In this document: positions 37,576-47,721 of the stretch, in pieces
How positions within the stretch are numbered: the stretch's first letter is position 1
How the letters are laid out: every line of letters starts with the position of its first letter
Source: a bacterium
GTDB taxonomy: Bacteria > SZUA-79 > Acidulodesulfobacterales > Acidulodesulfobacteraceae
Assembly (NCBI GenBank): GCA_021845685.1
Contig: JAJZVN010000017.1
Location: 1-47,721, forward strand
Direction of reading: 5' to 3'
Length of the DNA: 47,721 nt
Notes under the pieces: model-generated
Told to the model about the DNA's origin: nothing
Database searches by the model: none
The model's input: only the letters and a program-made list of their open reading frames with translations
Translations under genes and position numbers: made by a program

Positions 37576-39222
37576 TTACCGTCTATGCCTGAAAACATCC
37601 AGCATCGTAGAATAACCGTAAGTGGTTTTTATAGGCATACTCAATGCGATAAATATTACTATGAATGAAATAAACAAACCGGCTGCAAGAAAATATGGAT
37701 TCTTATTTTCAATAAAAATCAATGCCGAAGCAAGTCCGATAAAACCGCCGATTAATGCCATAATCAGCCTTTTTATAATATGTATTAAAAAATTTTCTAA
37801 TCCTGAAATATTTTCAGGATGAATTTTAACTCTAAACTCTTCTTCATATGCGGCATGCATAACCCTTTTAGTATCTAAAACAAACTGCTTAACTTCGTTA
37901 AATACGCTTTTAATTATATTAACGGGAGACATCTTTTCCCCTAAAGATATATGGCTTACATATTTCTTTGCAACGGGGACTATATCTTTTACAAGATTAT
38001 ATGTAGGGTCTATTGCCGTTCCTATTCCTTCAAGAACAGCCGCCGTTTTAAAAATATATACTAAATTTTGGGGGAGTTCAAAAGGAAAAGCATAAAAACT
38101 TTTCATAATTTCATTTATAATATCCTGAATTTTTCTATTTGATATGCCTTTTTGAGATAATACTTTATATAGCTTTTCTGCAGCTTTCTCTAAAAGCTGC
38201 CTTGAAACTTCTTTATTTATAATTCCAAGCGCATAATAAGCGTCTATAATCTCCGGAATATTTTGTTTAATTCCTGCAAGCACGGCTTTAATTAAATTTT
38301 CTTTTGTTTCTTCCGATACATGAATTACAAGACCAAAATCAAGAACTATTATTCTGCCTGTATCGTCAACTAATATATTGCCCGGATGCGGGTCAGCATG
38401 AATAACTCCTTTAATCAATGATTGATACAGATAAAATTCAATAAGCCTGTCTAAAATAACTTTCGGATTCAAACTATTTTTTTTAAGACTTGCTATATCG
38501 GTGATTTTAACTCCTATATAGAAATCCATCACAAGAATATTTTTTGAATTTAATTCAGTATAAACATTAGGGATAATTATCCATTTTAAATCTTTTGAAA
38601 ATTTTTGGAATTCCTTAATATTTTCTACTTCATGCAGAAGATTCATTTCTTCATAAATTGTAATTTCAAACTCTTTTAAAACAACAGAAAATGAAATTAT
38701 AGATTTATTATCGGGGAAAAAAATTCCAAGATAATTTAAAACATTTTTAAGAGTCAATATATCGCTGCTGACATTTTTTTCAATATCCGGTCTAATAACT
38801 TTTACGATAACTTGCTTGCCTTTATAAACAGCTTTATAAACCTGAGCAACTGAAGCGGCTGCAAAAGCTTCTTCATTAAATTCTTCAAAAATTTCTTTTA
38901 TAGGTTTATTGCCAAAATCTTTTTCAATTATCGGTTTAATAAGTTTAAAAGAAACAGGCGGGACTTCATCTTGCAGCGTAGCAAGCTGCGTCAGATACTG
39001 CTCTGGCAAAAAATCGGCTCTTGTTGAAATAACCTGCGCTAATTTAATAAAGGTGGGTCCTAAAGAAGCTATAAGGGACGTAAGCCATTTAGCAATCTTA
39101 GTGTGATATACATCTGATAAATTTCTTCTTTTTCCAAATATTATAAATTTTTTTTGGGTAATAAGGATATAAGAAATAAAAGGGAATACTTTAAAAAAAA
39201 TGTATAAATTTCTTCTAATCAA
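37576..39222 (-). CDS. ubiB: UbiB/ABC1-family atypical kinase
   Basis: The 548-residue protein has the ABC1 hallmark LGPTFIKLAQVISTRADFLP, in which the usual KxGQ is KLAQ. It continues with LQDEVPP, AAASVAQVYKAV (the Ala-rich nucleotide loop), VIVKVIRPDIE, HADPHPGNILVDD and LDFGLV. Two C-terminal hydrophobic helices (ALIGGFIGLASALIFIE and FLAAGLFISFIVIFIALSM) anchor it to the membrane. UbiB-type proteins assist ubiquinone or other quinone synthesis; without ubi genes nearby the exact role is open. The start used is TTG after a weak AAAAAGG. Upstream DNA (39223-39517) shows nothing else I can name. Confidence 0.88.
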   Translation of the reverse strand: MIRRNLYIFFKVFPFISYILITQKKFIIFGKRRNLSDVYHTKIAKWLTSLIASLGPTFIKLAQVISTRADFLPEQYLTQLATLQDEVPPVSFKLIKPIIEKDFGNKPIKEIFEEFNEEAFAAASVAQVYKAVYKGKQVIVKVIRPDIEKNVSSDILTLKNVLNYLGIFFPDNKSIISFSVVLKEFEITIYEEMNLLHEVENIKEFQKFSKDLKWIIIPNVYTELNSKNILVMDFYIGVKITDIASLKKNSLNPKVILDRLIEFYLYQSLIKGVIHADPHPGNILVDDTGRIIVLDFGLVIHVSEETKENLIKAVLAGIKQNIPEIIDAYYALGIINKEVSRQLLEKAAEKLYKVLSQKGISNRKIQDIINEIMKSFYAFPFELPQNLVYIFKTAAVLEGIGTAIDPTYNLVKDIVPVAKKYVSHISLGEKMSPVNIIKSVFNEVKQFVLDTKRVMHAAYEEEFRVKIHPENISGLENFLIHIIKRLIMALIGGFIGLASALIFIENKNPYFLAAGLFISFIVIFIALSMPIKTTYGYSTMLDVFRHRR

Positions 39223-39517
39223 TATAAATTAACCTTTTTATTTAACTTTAACAAATATTATTTGTATATTTACATATATAAATTTATATATGTATGTAAA
39301 ATTATTGTCGAAATGATGAACCTGAATTATTAAATTTTAGCATAAATATTTAAACAAATATTATTTATATACACAAACAAAATAGATAAAAAAAAAATTG
39401 CAACAACAATATAATTAATATTAAAACATTGTAATTATAATAAAAGGAAATAACCCAAAGATATTTTATATTAGTATAATATTAAATTCAAAATAATTCA
39501 AATTTTTATTTAGTTAT
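39223..39517. other. Gene-free A/T-rich stretch upstream of the UbiB-like gene
   Basis: I see no gene, RNA or clear promoter here, only A/T-rich DNA. Any promoter for the UbiB-like gene should lie here or in the repeat tract beyond it. Confidence 0.5.
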
Positions 39518-39520
39518 TTA

Positions 39521-39592
39521 GTTAGTTAGTCAGTTAGACCGTTAGACCGTTAGTCAGTTAGTCAGTTAGACAGTTAGACCGTTAGACCGTTG
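39521..39592. repeat. 8-bp tandem tract GTTAGACC/GTTAGTCA
   Basis: About nine octamers alternate between GTTAGACC, GTTAGTCA and GTTAGACA, ending just before the tnpB tail remnant. The mixture of unit types suggests repeated duplication of short blocks. Confidence 0.88.
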
Positions 39593-39616
39593 AATCAATT
39601 TTTAGGATTATATTTT

Positions 39617-39661
39617 ATGTTTACAAGAAGAGCTCCCCTCCTTAGCAGGAGGGGAGCTTAA
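39617..39661 (+). pseudogene. Last codons and end hairpin of an IS200/IS605-type tnpB
   Basis: A tiny frame reads MFTRRAPLLSRRGA and stops. RAPLLSRRGA resembles TnpB C-terminal tails. The DNA forms a perfect 12-bp GC-rich hairpin (AGCTCCCCTCCT / AGGAGGGGAGCT around TAGC, 39631-39658), striking in this A/T-rich background. It could instead be a simple terminator for hcp, whose stop lies 218 bp away. Confidence 0.45.
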
Positions 39662-39749
39662 TACATTTAAGGCAGTCAACTTTAGGCGAATTAAAATAAA
39701 TAATTTAATTTACTTAATTTTAAACTTACTTACACTCTTGCATTTCTTA

Positions 39750-39832
39750 CTTGCATTGCTTACTATTTATTGCATTGCTTGTTATTGCATTGCTTGTTAT
39801 TGCATTGCTTGTTGTTGTATTGCTTGCTTACT
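39750..39832. repeat. TATTGCATTGCTTGT minisatellite
   Basis: Four to five 15-bp units lie just beyond the hcp stop. A plus-strand frame across it would read CIACYCIACYCIAC, a repeat artefact. At 39837-39856 and 39900-39919 TATAxAAAGAAGGCTxTTTT is duplicated 63 bp apart; the second copy is the end of hcp. Confidence 0.8.
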
Positions 39833-39878
39833 TATTTATACAAAGAAGGCTCTTTTAACGCTTGCATTAAACGCTTTC

Positions 39879-41627
39879 TTAAACATTTGCATTGCCGTTT
39901 ATATAAAGAAGGCTTTTTTCTACACTTGAAACTCCCATTATATTAAACTTTTCTATCAATATATTTACGACATTCGGGGATAAAAATGCCGGCAATTTGT
40001 ATCCGAGCCTGATATTTTTCACACCGAGATACAATAGCGCAAGCAGAACTAGTACAGCTTTTTGTTCATACCATGCAATTTCGTAAAATATGGGTAAATC
40101 GTTAATATCGCTTAAGTTTAAAGCTTCTTTAAGTTTTAAAGCCGCAACAACTAACGAATATGAATCGTTGCATTGTCCTGCATCTATAACCCTCGGAAGA
40201 CCTTCTATGTCGCCCAGCCCTAGCCTGTTATATCTGTATTTTGCGCACCCTGCCGTCAATATAACTGAATCGTCAGGCAAACTTTTTGCTAAATCGGTAT
40301 AATAGCTTCTTTCTTTATCGTTTGAATCGCACCCTGCCATAACGACAAAATTTTTGATTTTTCCTGCCTGTACTAAATTTATAATAGTATCTGCCGAGTT
40401 AACTAAAGTATTTCGCGCAAAACCTGTATTAATTTCTCCTTTAATATCTTCAGGAGTATCATCCGATTCGAGAGCCTTTTTAATGACTTCCGAAAAATCA
40501 TGATTATCTATATGCTTAACACCCGGCATTGCTACCATGTCTGTCGTAAATATACGATTTTTATATTTTTCTGTCGGTTTTTGTATGCAATTGGTAGTCA
40601 TAACAATAGGTCCGCTAAAATTCTCAAATTCTCTTTGCTGTTCCCACCATGCCCCGCCGTAATTTCCTATAAAATTTTTAAACTGTTTAAAGTACGGATA
40701 TGAATGAGCTGGAAGCATTTCTCCGTGAGTATAGACATTGACGCCTTTCCCCTGCGTTTGCTTAAGTAATTCTTCAAGTTCAAATAAATCATGTCCGCTA
40801 ATTAATATTGATTTTCCTTTCTTAGTTCCGTTTAAAACTTTTGTAGGAACAGGTTCTCCATAATGTGTCGTGTTTGCCTTATCTAACAATTCCATAACTT
40901 TTACGCCGTTTTCGCCGCATTCAAAAACAAGACCCAGCAGAACGTCGGCATTCAATTCTTCTTGATTAGCAAGATAGCTTAACGCTTTTACGATAAAATC
41001 ATTTATTGAACTATCTGTATAATTTAAAACATAAGCGTGGTAAGCATAAGCTGCCATTCCTTTTAATCCGTAAGTCAAAAGCTCGCTTAAGGAAACTAAA
41101 TCGTCTGAAGGATTTTTTATGCCGACATATTCGGCTTTTTTATAATAAACATCTAAATTTCTGTCCGAAGGTTCCCAAATTGCATTATCAGGAATAAAAT
41201 CAGCCGAATTTGAATTTTCATTTATGCTCAAGCCGTTATTTGCATTACTGTTTGCATTACTGTTATAGATATTGTTATTTTGCACATTATTTTTTTCTGC
41301 ATTTTTATGTTCTAAATTATTAATATGTTCGTATTTATTTTTGTATTTATTTCTGATATCCAAAGATTTATTCATTAACAAAACCATTTTCTCAGTATCA
41401 AAATTTACATTGGTTACGGTAGTAAATAATCCTTGAAGAAGAAAAAGGTAATCCTCATTGTCTATATTTTCTCCTGCTTTTTTTGTTTTAGACATCCAAA
41501 AAGCAATGCCTTTAAGATTATAAATTAATAAATCTTGCAAATCCGATACTTCCGAAGTTTTTCCGCATACTCCGCTTTTAATGCAGCCTGTCGAATCTAA
41601 AGTTTCTTCACATTGAAAACAAAACAT
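39879..41627 (-). CDS. hcp: Hydroxylamine reductase / hybrid-cluster protein, class I
   Basis: The protein begins MFCFQCEETLDSTGCIKSGVCGK. The spacing C-x2-C-x8-C-x5-C marks the class I form with a proximal [4Fe-4S] cluster, as in Desulfovibrio. Hybrid-cluster ligands appear as HGEMLPAHSYPY, VMTTNCIQKP, GCAKYRYN and GQCNDSY with C-terminal Glu. Known activities are NO and hydroxylamine reduction. An insert of about 40 Asn-rich residues lies near 106-145. I set the start at the second ATG (41627): AAGGAG is nine bases from it but only three from the ATG at 41633, and relatives begin MFCFQC. A CRP/FNR-type palindrome lies about 220 bp upstream. Confidence 0.95.
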   Translation of the reverse strand: MFCFQCEETLDSTGCIKSGVCGKTSEVSDLQDLLIYNLKGIAFWMSKTKKAGENIDNEDYLFLLQGLFTTVTNVNFDTEKMVLLMNKSLDIRNKYKNKYEHINNLEHKNAEKNNVQNNNIYNSNANSNANNGLSINENSNSADFIPDNAIWEPSDRNLDVYYKKAEYVGIKNPSDDLVSLSELLTYGLKGMAAYAYHAYVLNYTDSSINDFIVKALSYLANQEELNADVLLGLVFECGENGVKVMELLDKANTTHYGEPVPTKVLNGTKKGKSILISGHDLFELEELLKQTQGKGVNVYTHGEMLPAHSYPYFKQFKNFIGNYGGAWWEQQREFENFSGPIVMTTNCIQKPTEKYKNRIFTTDMVAMPGVKHIDNHDFSEVIKKALESDDTPEDIKGEINTGFARNTLVNSADTIINLVQAGKIKNFVVMAGCDSNDKERSYYTDLAKSLPDDSVILTAGCAKYRYNRLGLGDIEGLPRVIDAGQCNDSYSLVVAALKLKEALNLSDINDLPIFYEIAWYEQKAVLVLLALLYLGVKNIRLGYKLPAFLSPNVVNILIEKFNIMGVSSVEKSLLYINGNANV

Positions 41628-41847
41628 AGTCATTATCTCCTTTTTTTTAATAATATTTATAATATTTAATGTAAGTTAACTAAACTAAACTAAACTAATT
41701 AATTTAAGCTAAATTAAGCCGTTAAATTTTAAGCTAAATTATTATAATTAACTTTTTTAGTTATATAATTAATTCTGTCGGCTATAAATTTTAAACCATA
41801 ACAAAACTAACTTTATAATTATTTTAATTAATTTTACTTAAATTAAA

Positions 41848-41863
41848 TATGACTTAAATCACA
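41848..41863 (-). promoter_or_regulatory. CRP/FNR-family box, HcpR-like
   Basis: TATGA-CTTAAA-TCACA has one mismatch to the TGTGA-N6-TCACA palindrome. HcpR, a CRP/FNR-family regulator, controls hcp in many anaerobic Deltaproteobacteria through a site of this form. Here it is the only such palindrome that I saw upstream of hcp. Distance to the start (about 220 bp) is rather long. No hcpR gene is in the window. Confidence 0.45.
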
Positions 41864-41953
41864 TTTATAAATATTATTTAAAAAAGATATGCTAAAGCCG
41901 TATAAAGCCGTATAATGTTTTTCATTTTTTTATAATTATAATATCTTTAATAT

Positions 41954-42110
41954 TTAACCCAACTTCATCATTTTTATTACTATAAAATTATAACTTATTG
42001 ATATTGTTACATTTTATTTTTTATTTTGTAGTCCCCATAGACATTTTTATTGCCCCCATAAATATAGTAATATCAATATGCTGCTGATAATTATGGTGAA
42101 GTTGGGTTAA
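41954..42110. mobile_element. MITE-like element R3, copy 4 (157 bp)
   Basis: TTAACCCAACTTCA and TGAAGTTGGGTTAA are perfect 14-bp terminal inverted repeats, the best-preserved of the four R3 copies. The inside is almost identical to the copies at 15490 and 35437. It lies upstream of the hcp box and abuts element R4. Confidence 0.85.
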
Positions 42111-42118
42111 TATAAAAG

Positions 42119-42311
42119 AAAAAGGCATCTGATTTTTCCCGCTGAAGATGTTTTATTTAGATTACAACTTTTATGCGGAAAATTAATCAGACGCCTTTTT
42201 TAATAACTGCTGAAATATAACTGTTTAAATCATTATTATAATAATTATAATAAATTAATTTAAATCTTAATCAAACTCAATCAGGAGTAGAGGAATAAAT
42301 AAATCGGATAC
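42119..42311 (-). mobile_element. Repeat element R4, copy 2 (about 193 bp)
   Basis: Read on the minus strand it begins GTATCCGATTTATTTATTCC directly at the stop codon of the propeller gene, continues TACTCCTGATTGAGTTTGAT and ATAATGATTTAAAC, and ends in the long hairpin (AAAAAGGCGTCTGATT / AATCAGATGCCTTTTT). It matches 30026-30202 in inverted orientation; GATTAATTTTCCGCATAAAA and the next GTTGTAAT are identical in both. Here it is placed like a 3' untranslated region with a terminator. Confidence 0.7.
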
Positions 42312-43805
42312 TTAATTATATCTCCCTGTAGAAATTATGCTTACGGTATTTGAACTGGAATTTACCACAAAACAATAATGTCCGTCTGGCGAAATACTTA
42401 CGGCGTCGGGATAGCCGCCCACTTTTAAAGTTTTCACCAATGTGCCTTTTGCAACATCAATAACGCTAAGAGTAGAACTTTGAGTATTTATAACATAAAG
42501 ATACCTGCCGTCGGGCGTAATAGCTTCGGCAGTCGGACCCCTCCCAGTATAAATAGTCGCAACTTTACCGAAAGGCTGCGGGACATAATTTGAAGACGGA
42601 GCGGCAGGCGGTGCAGTCACCGATGTTGCCGCTGAACTGACAGCAGAAGTAGCTATAGAAGTAACTGCTGGGGAAGCAACTGCTGTGGAAGGCGGCGCAA
42701 CTGCGGCATATGTCTTGACGGGGCTTTTTATTCTTATAAAAGCTGCGCTTGAAGCTGAAGTAATAGTCGCCAAAGCAGCGGTTCCGTCAGGCGAAACTGC
42801 TACGGTAATTGGTCCGTTAGGAAGATTAATAGTTTTTATATGATTAAAATGAATAGCATTATAGATAGTTAAAGAATTATTTTGAAAATTTGTCGCAAAA
42901 AGCATCATACCGTTAGGCGAAATTGCTATAGAAGAAGGATCTGCTAGGGTTCTGAATTTTCTTACAAATGTAAAATTTTTCTGTTTATATACATAAATAG
43001 CATTACCTGTTCCCGATGCGATATATATATAATGCTCAGGCGAAGATTCAGGACTGAATGCCGCGGAAGTAGGATTTTTACCTGTCTGAATTGTTCTAAT
43101 AATGCTTAATGAAGATACATTTATAATCGTAAATGAAGATTCCTTGGCATTCGTCGCTATAACAATCTTTCCGTTTGGAGAGACGGCAACACCTGTAGGG
43201 GATTTACCTACATTTATTCTTTTAATTACAGCATTTTGAGTAGTATTAATAACGTCTATTTGATTGTCGCCGATATTCGCTACAAAAGCTAATTTTGAAT
43301 CAGGAGTAAATGCAACATTAACAGGACCTCCGCCGACATTTATATTTAAAGATTTAGTCAAAGTTGCCATATTCAATACGCTGACATTTCCTGAAGCAAC
43401 ATTACAAACATAAGCAAACTTTAGCGAAGGGCTTATTGCTAAACCTGCGGGGTGAGAGCCGACTTTTATTGAAGCAACAACTCCTTTCGTTGCCATACTT
43501 ATTACGGAAACATTATTATTGTCAGAATTTGAAACTAAAGCATAATTAGAGTTTGCGGCAAAAGCAACGCCGTAAGGAAACGCTCCCACGGTGATATTTC
43601 TTGTAAGATGCGGAGTTAAAAAGCCGTATGATTTTACGGCAGAAAAGGTTAAAAACAATGCCAATATAAAACCAAACAAAATTCTAAAATATACTTTTGA
43701 AAAAATATTGGAATTGGAATTGGAATTGGAATTATTTAAAGTATTTAAATTTTTATTTGATTTAAAAAAATCAATATTTTCCATAAAATTATTCATAAAC
43801 AGCAT
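42312..43805 (-). CDS. YVTN-type beta-propeller protein, exported or membrane-anchored
   Basis: The 497-residue protein has a single hydrophobic N-terminal segment (ILFGFILALFLTFSAVKSYG, about residues 41-60), probably a signal peptide or anchor. Then come repeated propeller blades with the pattern VGxxPxGVAxSPxxKxAYVxN and VSVISMATKG. About six blades lie between residues 65 and 375. An Ala/Ser/Thr/Pro-rich linker (about 378-418) leads to a last pair of blades. YVTN proteins are extracytoplasmic and mostly of unknown function; some take part in binding or surface layers. A Ser-Asn run in the leader is encoded by GGAATT hexamers. A GGGGT lies nine bases before Met4, which may be the real start. 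Confidence 0.8.
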   Translation of the reverse strand: MLFMNNFMENIDFFKSNKNLNTLNNSNSNSNSNIFSKVYFRILFGFILALFLTFSAVKSYGFLTPHLTRNITVGAFPYGVAFAANSNYALVSNSDNNNVSVISMATKGVVASIKVGSHPAGLAISPSLKFAYVCNVASGNVSVLNMATLTKSLNINVGGGPVNVAFTPDSKLAFVANIGDNQIDVINTTQNAVIKRINVGKSPTGVAVSPNGKIVIATNAKESSFTIINVSSLSIIRTIQTGKNPTSAAFSPESSPEHYIYIASGTGNAIYVYKQKNFTFVRKFRTLADPSSIAISPNGMMLFATNFQNNSLTIYNAIHFNHIKTINLPNGPITVAVSPDGTAALATITSASSAAFIRIKSPVKTYAAVAPPSTAVASPAVTSIATSAVSSAATSVTAPPAAPSSNYVPQPFGKVATIYTGRGPTAEAITPDGRYLYVINTQSSTLSVIDVAKGTLVKTLKVGGYPDAVSISPDGHYCFVVNSSSNTVSIISTGRYN

Positions 43806-43984
43806 ACCCCGATATTTATTAAAAAAAAATTAAATTAAATAAAATTAAATAAAATGACAAAGTTTAAAAGTTTTATAAATTAATCTTCTATATTTTATAT
43901 TTATAAAAAATAATTAAATAAAATTAATAATTTAAATTTATTAAATTTGATAGTCCAAGTTTAATAAATTAAATTAATAGCTTA

Positions 43985-46294
<2,310 letters not shown>

Positions 46295-46348
46295 TTAGCA
46301 ATTAATAGACAATACAAATAATAACTATATTAACATTAACCATATTAA

Positions 46349-46456
46349 CCTAAAATTGCCGATAGAGATTGTTAAATATACCGCAATGCATTAAGAAATA
46401 CTGGACGAGAGCGAAGCGGGAATCCAGAACTAATAATCTATATCGGCAATTTTGGG
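46349..46456. mobile_element. MITE-like element R1, copy B (108 bp)
   Basis: CCTAAAATTGCCGATA and TATCGGCAATTTTGGG are 16-bp inverted ends with one mismatch. A perfect seven-base duplication, ATATTAA, flanks the element (46342-46348 and 46457-46463). The subterminal ATTGTTAAATATACCGCAAT matches copy A. Non-coding and half the size of copy A, so an internal deletion derivative is likely. Confidence 0.85.
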
Positions 46457-46482
46457 ATATTAATCAATAATGTCATAGTCCC

Positions 46483-46561
46483 CATGCCTAAAGGTATAAA
46501 CGCATGTCGTTTATGGGCTTGCAACTGCTCTTTTAAGTGTTGCTCCAGGGGTTTTTGACAT
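46483..46561 (+). pseudogene. Possible tnpB C-terminal remnant
   Basis: A short plus-strand frame MPKGINACRLWACNCSFKCC, then SRGF and stop, has the GxNACxxxA pattern seen near the C-terminus of TnpB proteins. AGGGG and CCCC around TTTTTGACATAA form a hairpin at its end, and CCGTATG/CATACGG pair just after it. It ends shortly before the Slt gene's stop. Weak evidence; alternatively a terminator cluster. Confidence 0.35.
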
Positions 46562-46617
46562 AACCCCGTCCGTATGCGTGTTTAAATATACCATACGGAT
46601 ATTGCAAGAACCGTGAA

Positions 46618-47721
46618 TTATCTCTTATATAAAGCGTTATAAACATAATAATTTCTTAAAACCATTTTAACATAATTTCTGGTTTGATTAAACGGTATGG
46701 ATTCAATAAAAAGCAATTTATTTTCGTTGTTTAAAATGTCATTTTTCCAATAGCTTACCGCTCCCGGTCCTGCATTATAAGATGCTATTGCAAGATATTT
46801 CTTTCTTCCGAATTCATTTAAAAGAGAACTTATATAATAAGATCCGAATTGTATATTTAAATTGCTGTTATACAAATAATGCGGGCTAAAATAAGCGCAT
46901 CCTACTTTATTTGCAATATAATAACCCGTAGGAGACATAATTTGCATAAGACCTATTGCGCCGGCGCCCGACGAACACACGGGGTCGAATAAACTTTCCT
47001 GTCTCATAATAGAATATATAAGATTTACGGGAACATTATACTTTTCCGCATATTTTTTTGCATAATCATAAAAAGGTCTAGGGTATAGGAAATATAAAAA
47101 TTTTCTGCTCAAAAATTTGTTGTTAATTAAGAAATTGCTCAAAGAAGCCGCATCTCTGTAATCTTTATATCTATTAAAAAGATTTACAAGTTTTATTAGA
47201 AAATATTTATTTTCTTTAATTTTATTAATTTCTAAAATCTTATTTAGTTCGTAACCTGCAAGAGTAAAAATTTTTAATTTTAAAAAGGTTTTTAAAAGAA
47301 TATAACGACGGATACCGATGTTGATTGAAAACTTATCGGTAATATTATGAGAATCGTTAACGGTATCTTTTAATTTTAAATAATGAAAGTCTGCCTTTTC
47401 AAAATTTAAAGCATTATACCCAAGCTCCAATTTAGATATAATTCCGTAATAAGACAGCGGCGCAATCGCATTTGCCATTTTAAAATAAAAAGCTGCATAT
47501 TGAATCAAATTTAATTTTTTCAAATCAATGCCGTACCAGAAAAGATATTTTGTATAATTTGGCGATTTTCCGGATGTTATTTTAATTAATCCAAGCAATT
47601 TTTTTCTTGCTTTAATAAGTTCATTTCTTTTAAGATTGTTTAATACTTCATGCCATACTATATTTTGATATAGATCGGATTCTTTTTTATTTAAATATCC
47701 AAAGTTATAAAATATTTTATT
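46618..47721 (-). CDS. Slt-type lytic transglycosylase (partial, 5' end beyond right edge)
   Basis: The frame is open from 46618 to the window edge, at least 367 residues. A TTG at 47598 is in frame but is only internal, since 41 further codons without a stop lie upstream of it. The C-terminal SLT domain has VNLIYSIMRQESLFDP, whose Glu is the catalytic acid, then GAIGLMQIMSPTGYYIA, LNIQFGSYYISSLL and AIASYNAGPGAVSYW, and ends FIESIPFNQTRNYVKMVLRNYYVY. The helical N-terminal part fits the superhelical U/L region of Slt70. It cleaves peptidoglycan glycan strands in the periplasm, making anhydro-muropeptides. Signal peptide not visible. Confidence 0.92.
   Translation of the reverse strand, partial: NKIFYNFGYLNKKESDLYQNIVWHEVLNNLKRNELIKARKKLLGLIKITSGKSPNYTKYLFWYGIDLKKLNLIQYAAFYFKMANAIAPLSYYGIISKLELGYNALNFEKADFHYLKLKDTVNDSHNITDKFSINIGIRRYILLKTFLKLKIFTLAGYELNKILEINKIKENKYFLIKLVNLFNRYKDYRDAASLSNFLINNKFLSRKFLYFLYPRPFYDYAKKYAEKYNVPVNLIYSIMRQESLFDPVCSSGAGAIGLMQIMSPTGYYIANKVGCAYFSPHYLYNSNLNIQFGSYYISSLLNEFGRKKYLAIASYNAGPGAVSYWKNDILNNENKLLFIESIPFNQTRNYVKMVLRNYYVYNALYKR

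Noticed and set aside
39521-39592. CRISPR-like direct repeats
   Set aside because: The 8-bp units have no spacers; this is a simple tandem tract.
39738-39929. Small Cys-rich frame with repeated CIACY units
   Set aside because: It is a translation of the 15-bp minisatellite and overlaps the hcp 3' end on the opposite strand. No ribosome-binding site and no family resemblance.

Overview
This is a very AT-rich bacterial chromosomal window carrying about 28 protein genes, one tRNA and an unusually dense load of small repeats. LPS-type heptose genes (a heptose-7-phosphate kinase and two GT9 heptosyltransferase-like proteins) point to a Gram-negative cell. GatCAB, a class I hybrid-cluster protein and the remA-gmk-rpoZ-rsh order fit an anaerobic, Deltaproteobacteria-like lineage. 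Asn-rich low-complexity inserts in ordinary enzymes, together with the AT bias, remind me of the acid-mine-drainage Sva0485/Acidulodesulfobacterales group. That placement is a guess, not something the sequence proves.

Layout. 1-6070 is a surface-polysaccharide block: a partial glycosyltransferase (GT), a Wzx-like flippase, and two tandem GT4 paralogs separated by a tnpB remnant. 6121-8318 holds tRNA-Arg(ACG), an unrecognised double winged-helix/zinc-ribbon regulator with palindromic upstream sites, and rpmB. 8799-12803 is the operon remA-gmk-rpoZ-rsh, transcribed leftward. 13150-23136 is a second envelope/LPS block: heptose kinase, GT4, GT2-like, two GT9, a CelD/FemAB-like acetyltransferase, a polysaccharide deacetylase and a dolichyl-phosphate-type GT2. 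23126-39222 is housekeeping: ilvE, mtnA, gatB, gatA, gatC, a UvrD/PcrA helicase, glmS, glmU and a UbiB-like kinase. 39879-47721 holds hcp, a YVTN beta-propeller protein, ligA and a partial Slt-type lytic transglycosylase.

How genes relate. glmS and glmU supply UDP-GlcNAc to the envelope pathways encoded on both sides. gatA, gatB and gatC form one amidotransferase, but gatA is flipped in place between its partners. remA-gmk-rpoZ-rsh joins nucleotide metabolism, RNA polymerase and the stringent response. hcp has a CRP/FNR-family palindrome upstream that resembles HcpR sites.

The most unusual property is genome plasticity at the repeat level. Many conserved enzymes carry in-frame Asn-rich inserts, some built from perfect 9-bp tandem units. 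Several gene ends or starts lie inside tandem repeats. At least four families of short non-coding inverted-repeat elements are present, two of them with visible target duplications or multiple copies. Up to six remnants look like only the 3' end of IS200/IS605-type tnpB genes; no intact transposase is present. I saw no CRISPR array, prophage or rRNA, and no complete new defence system.
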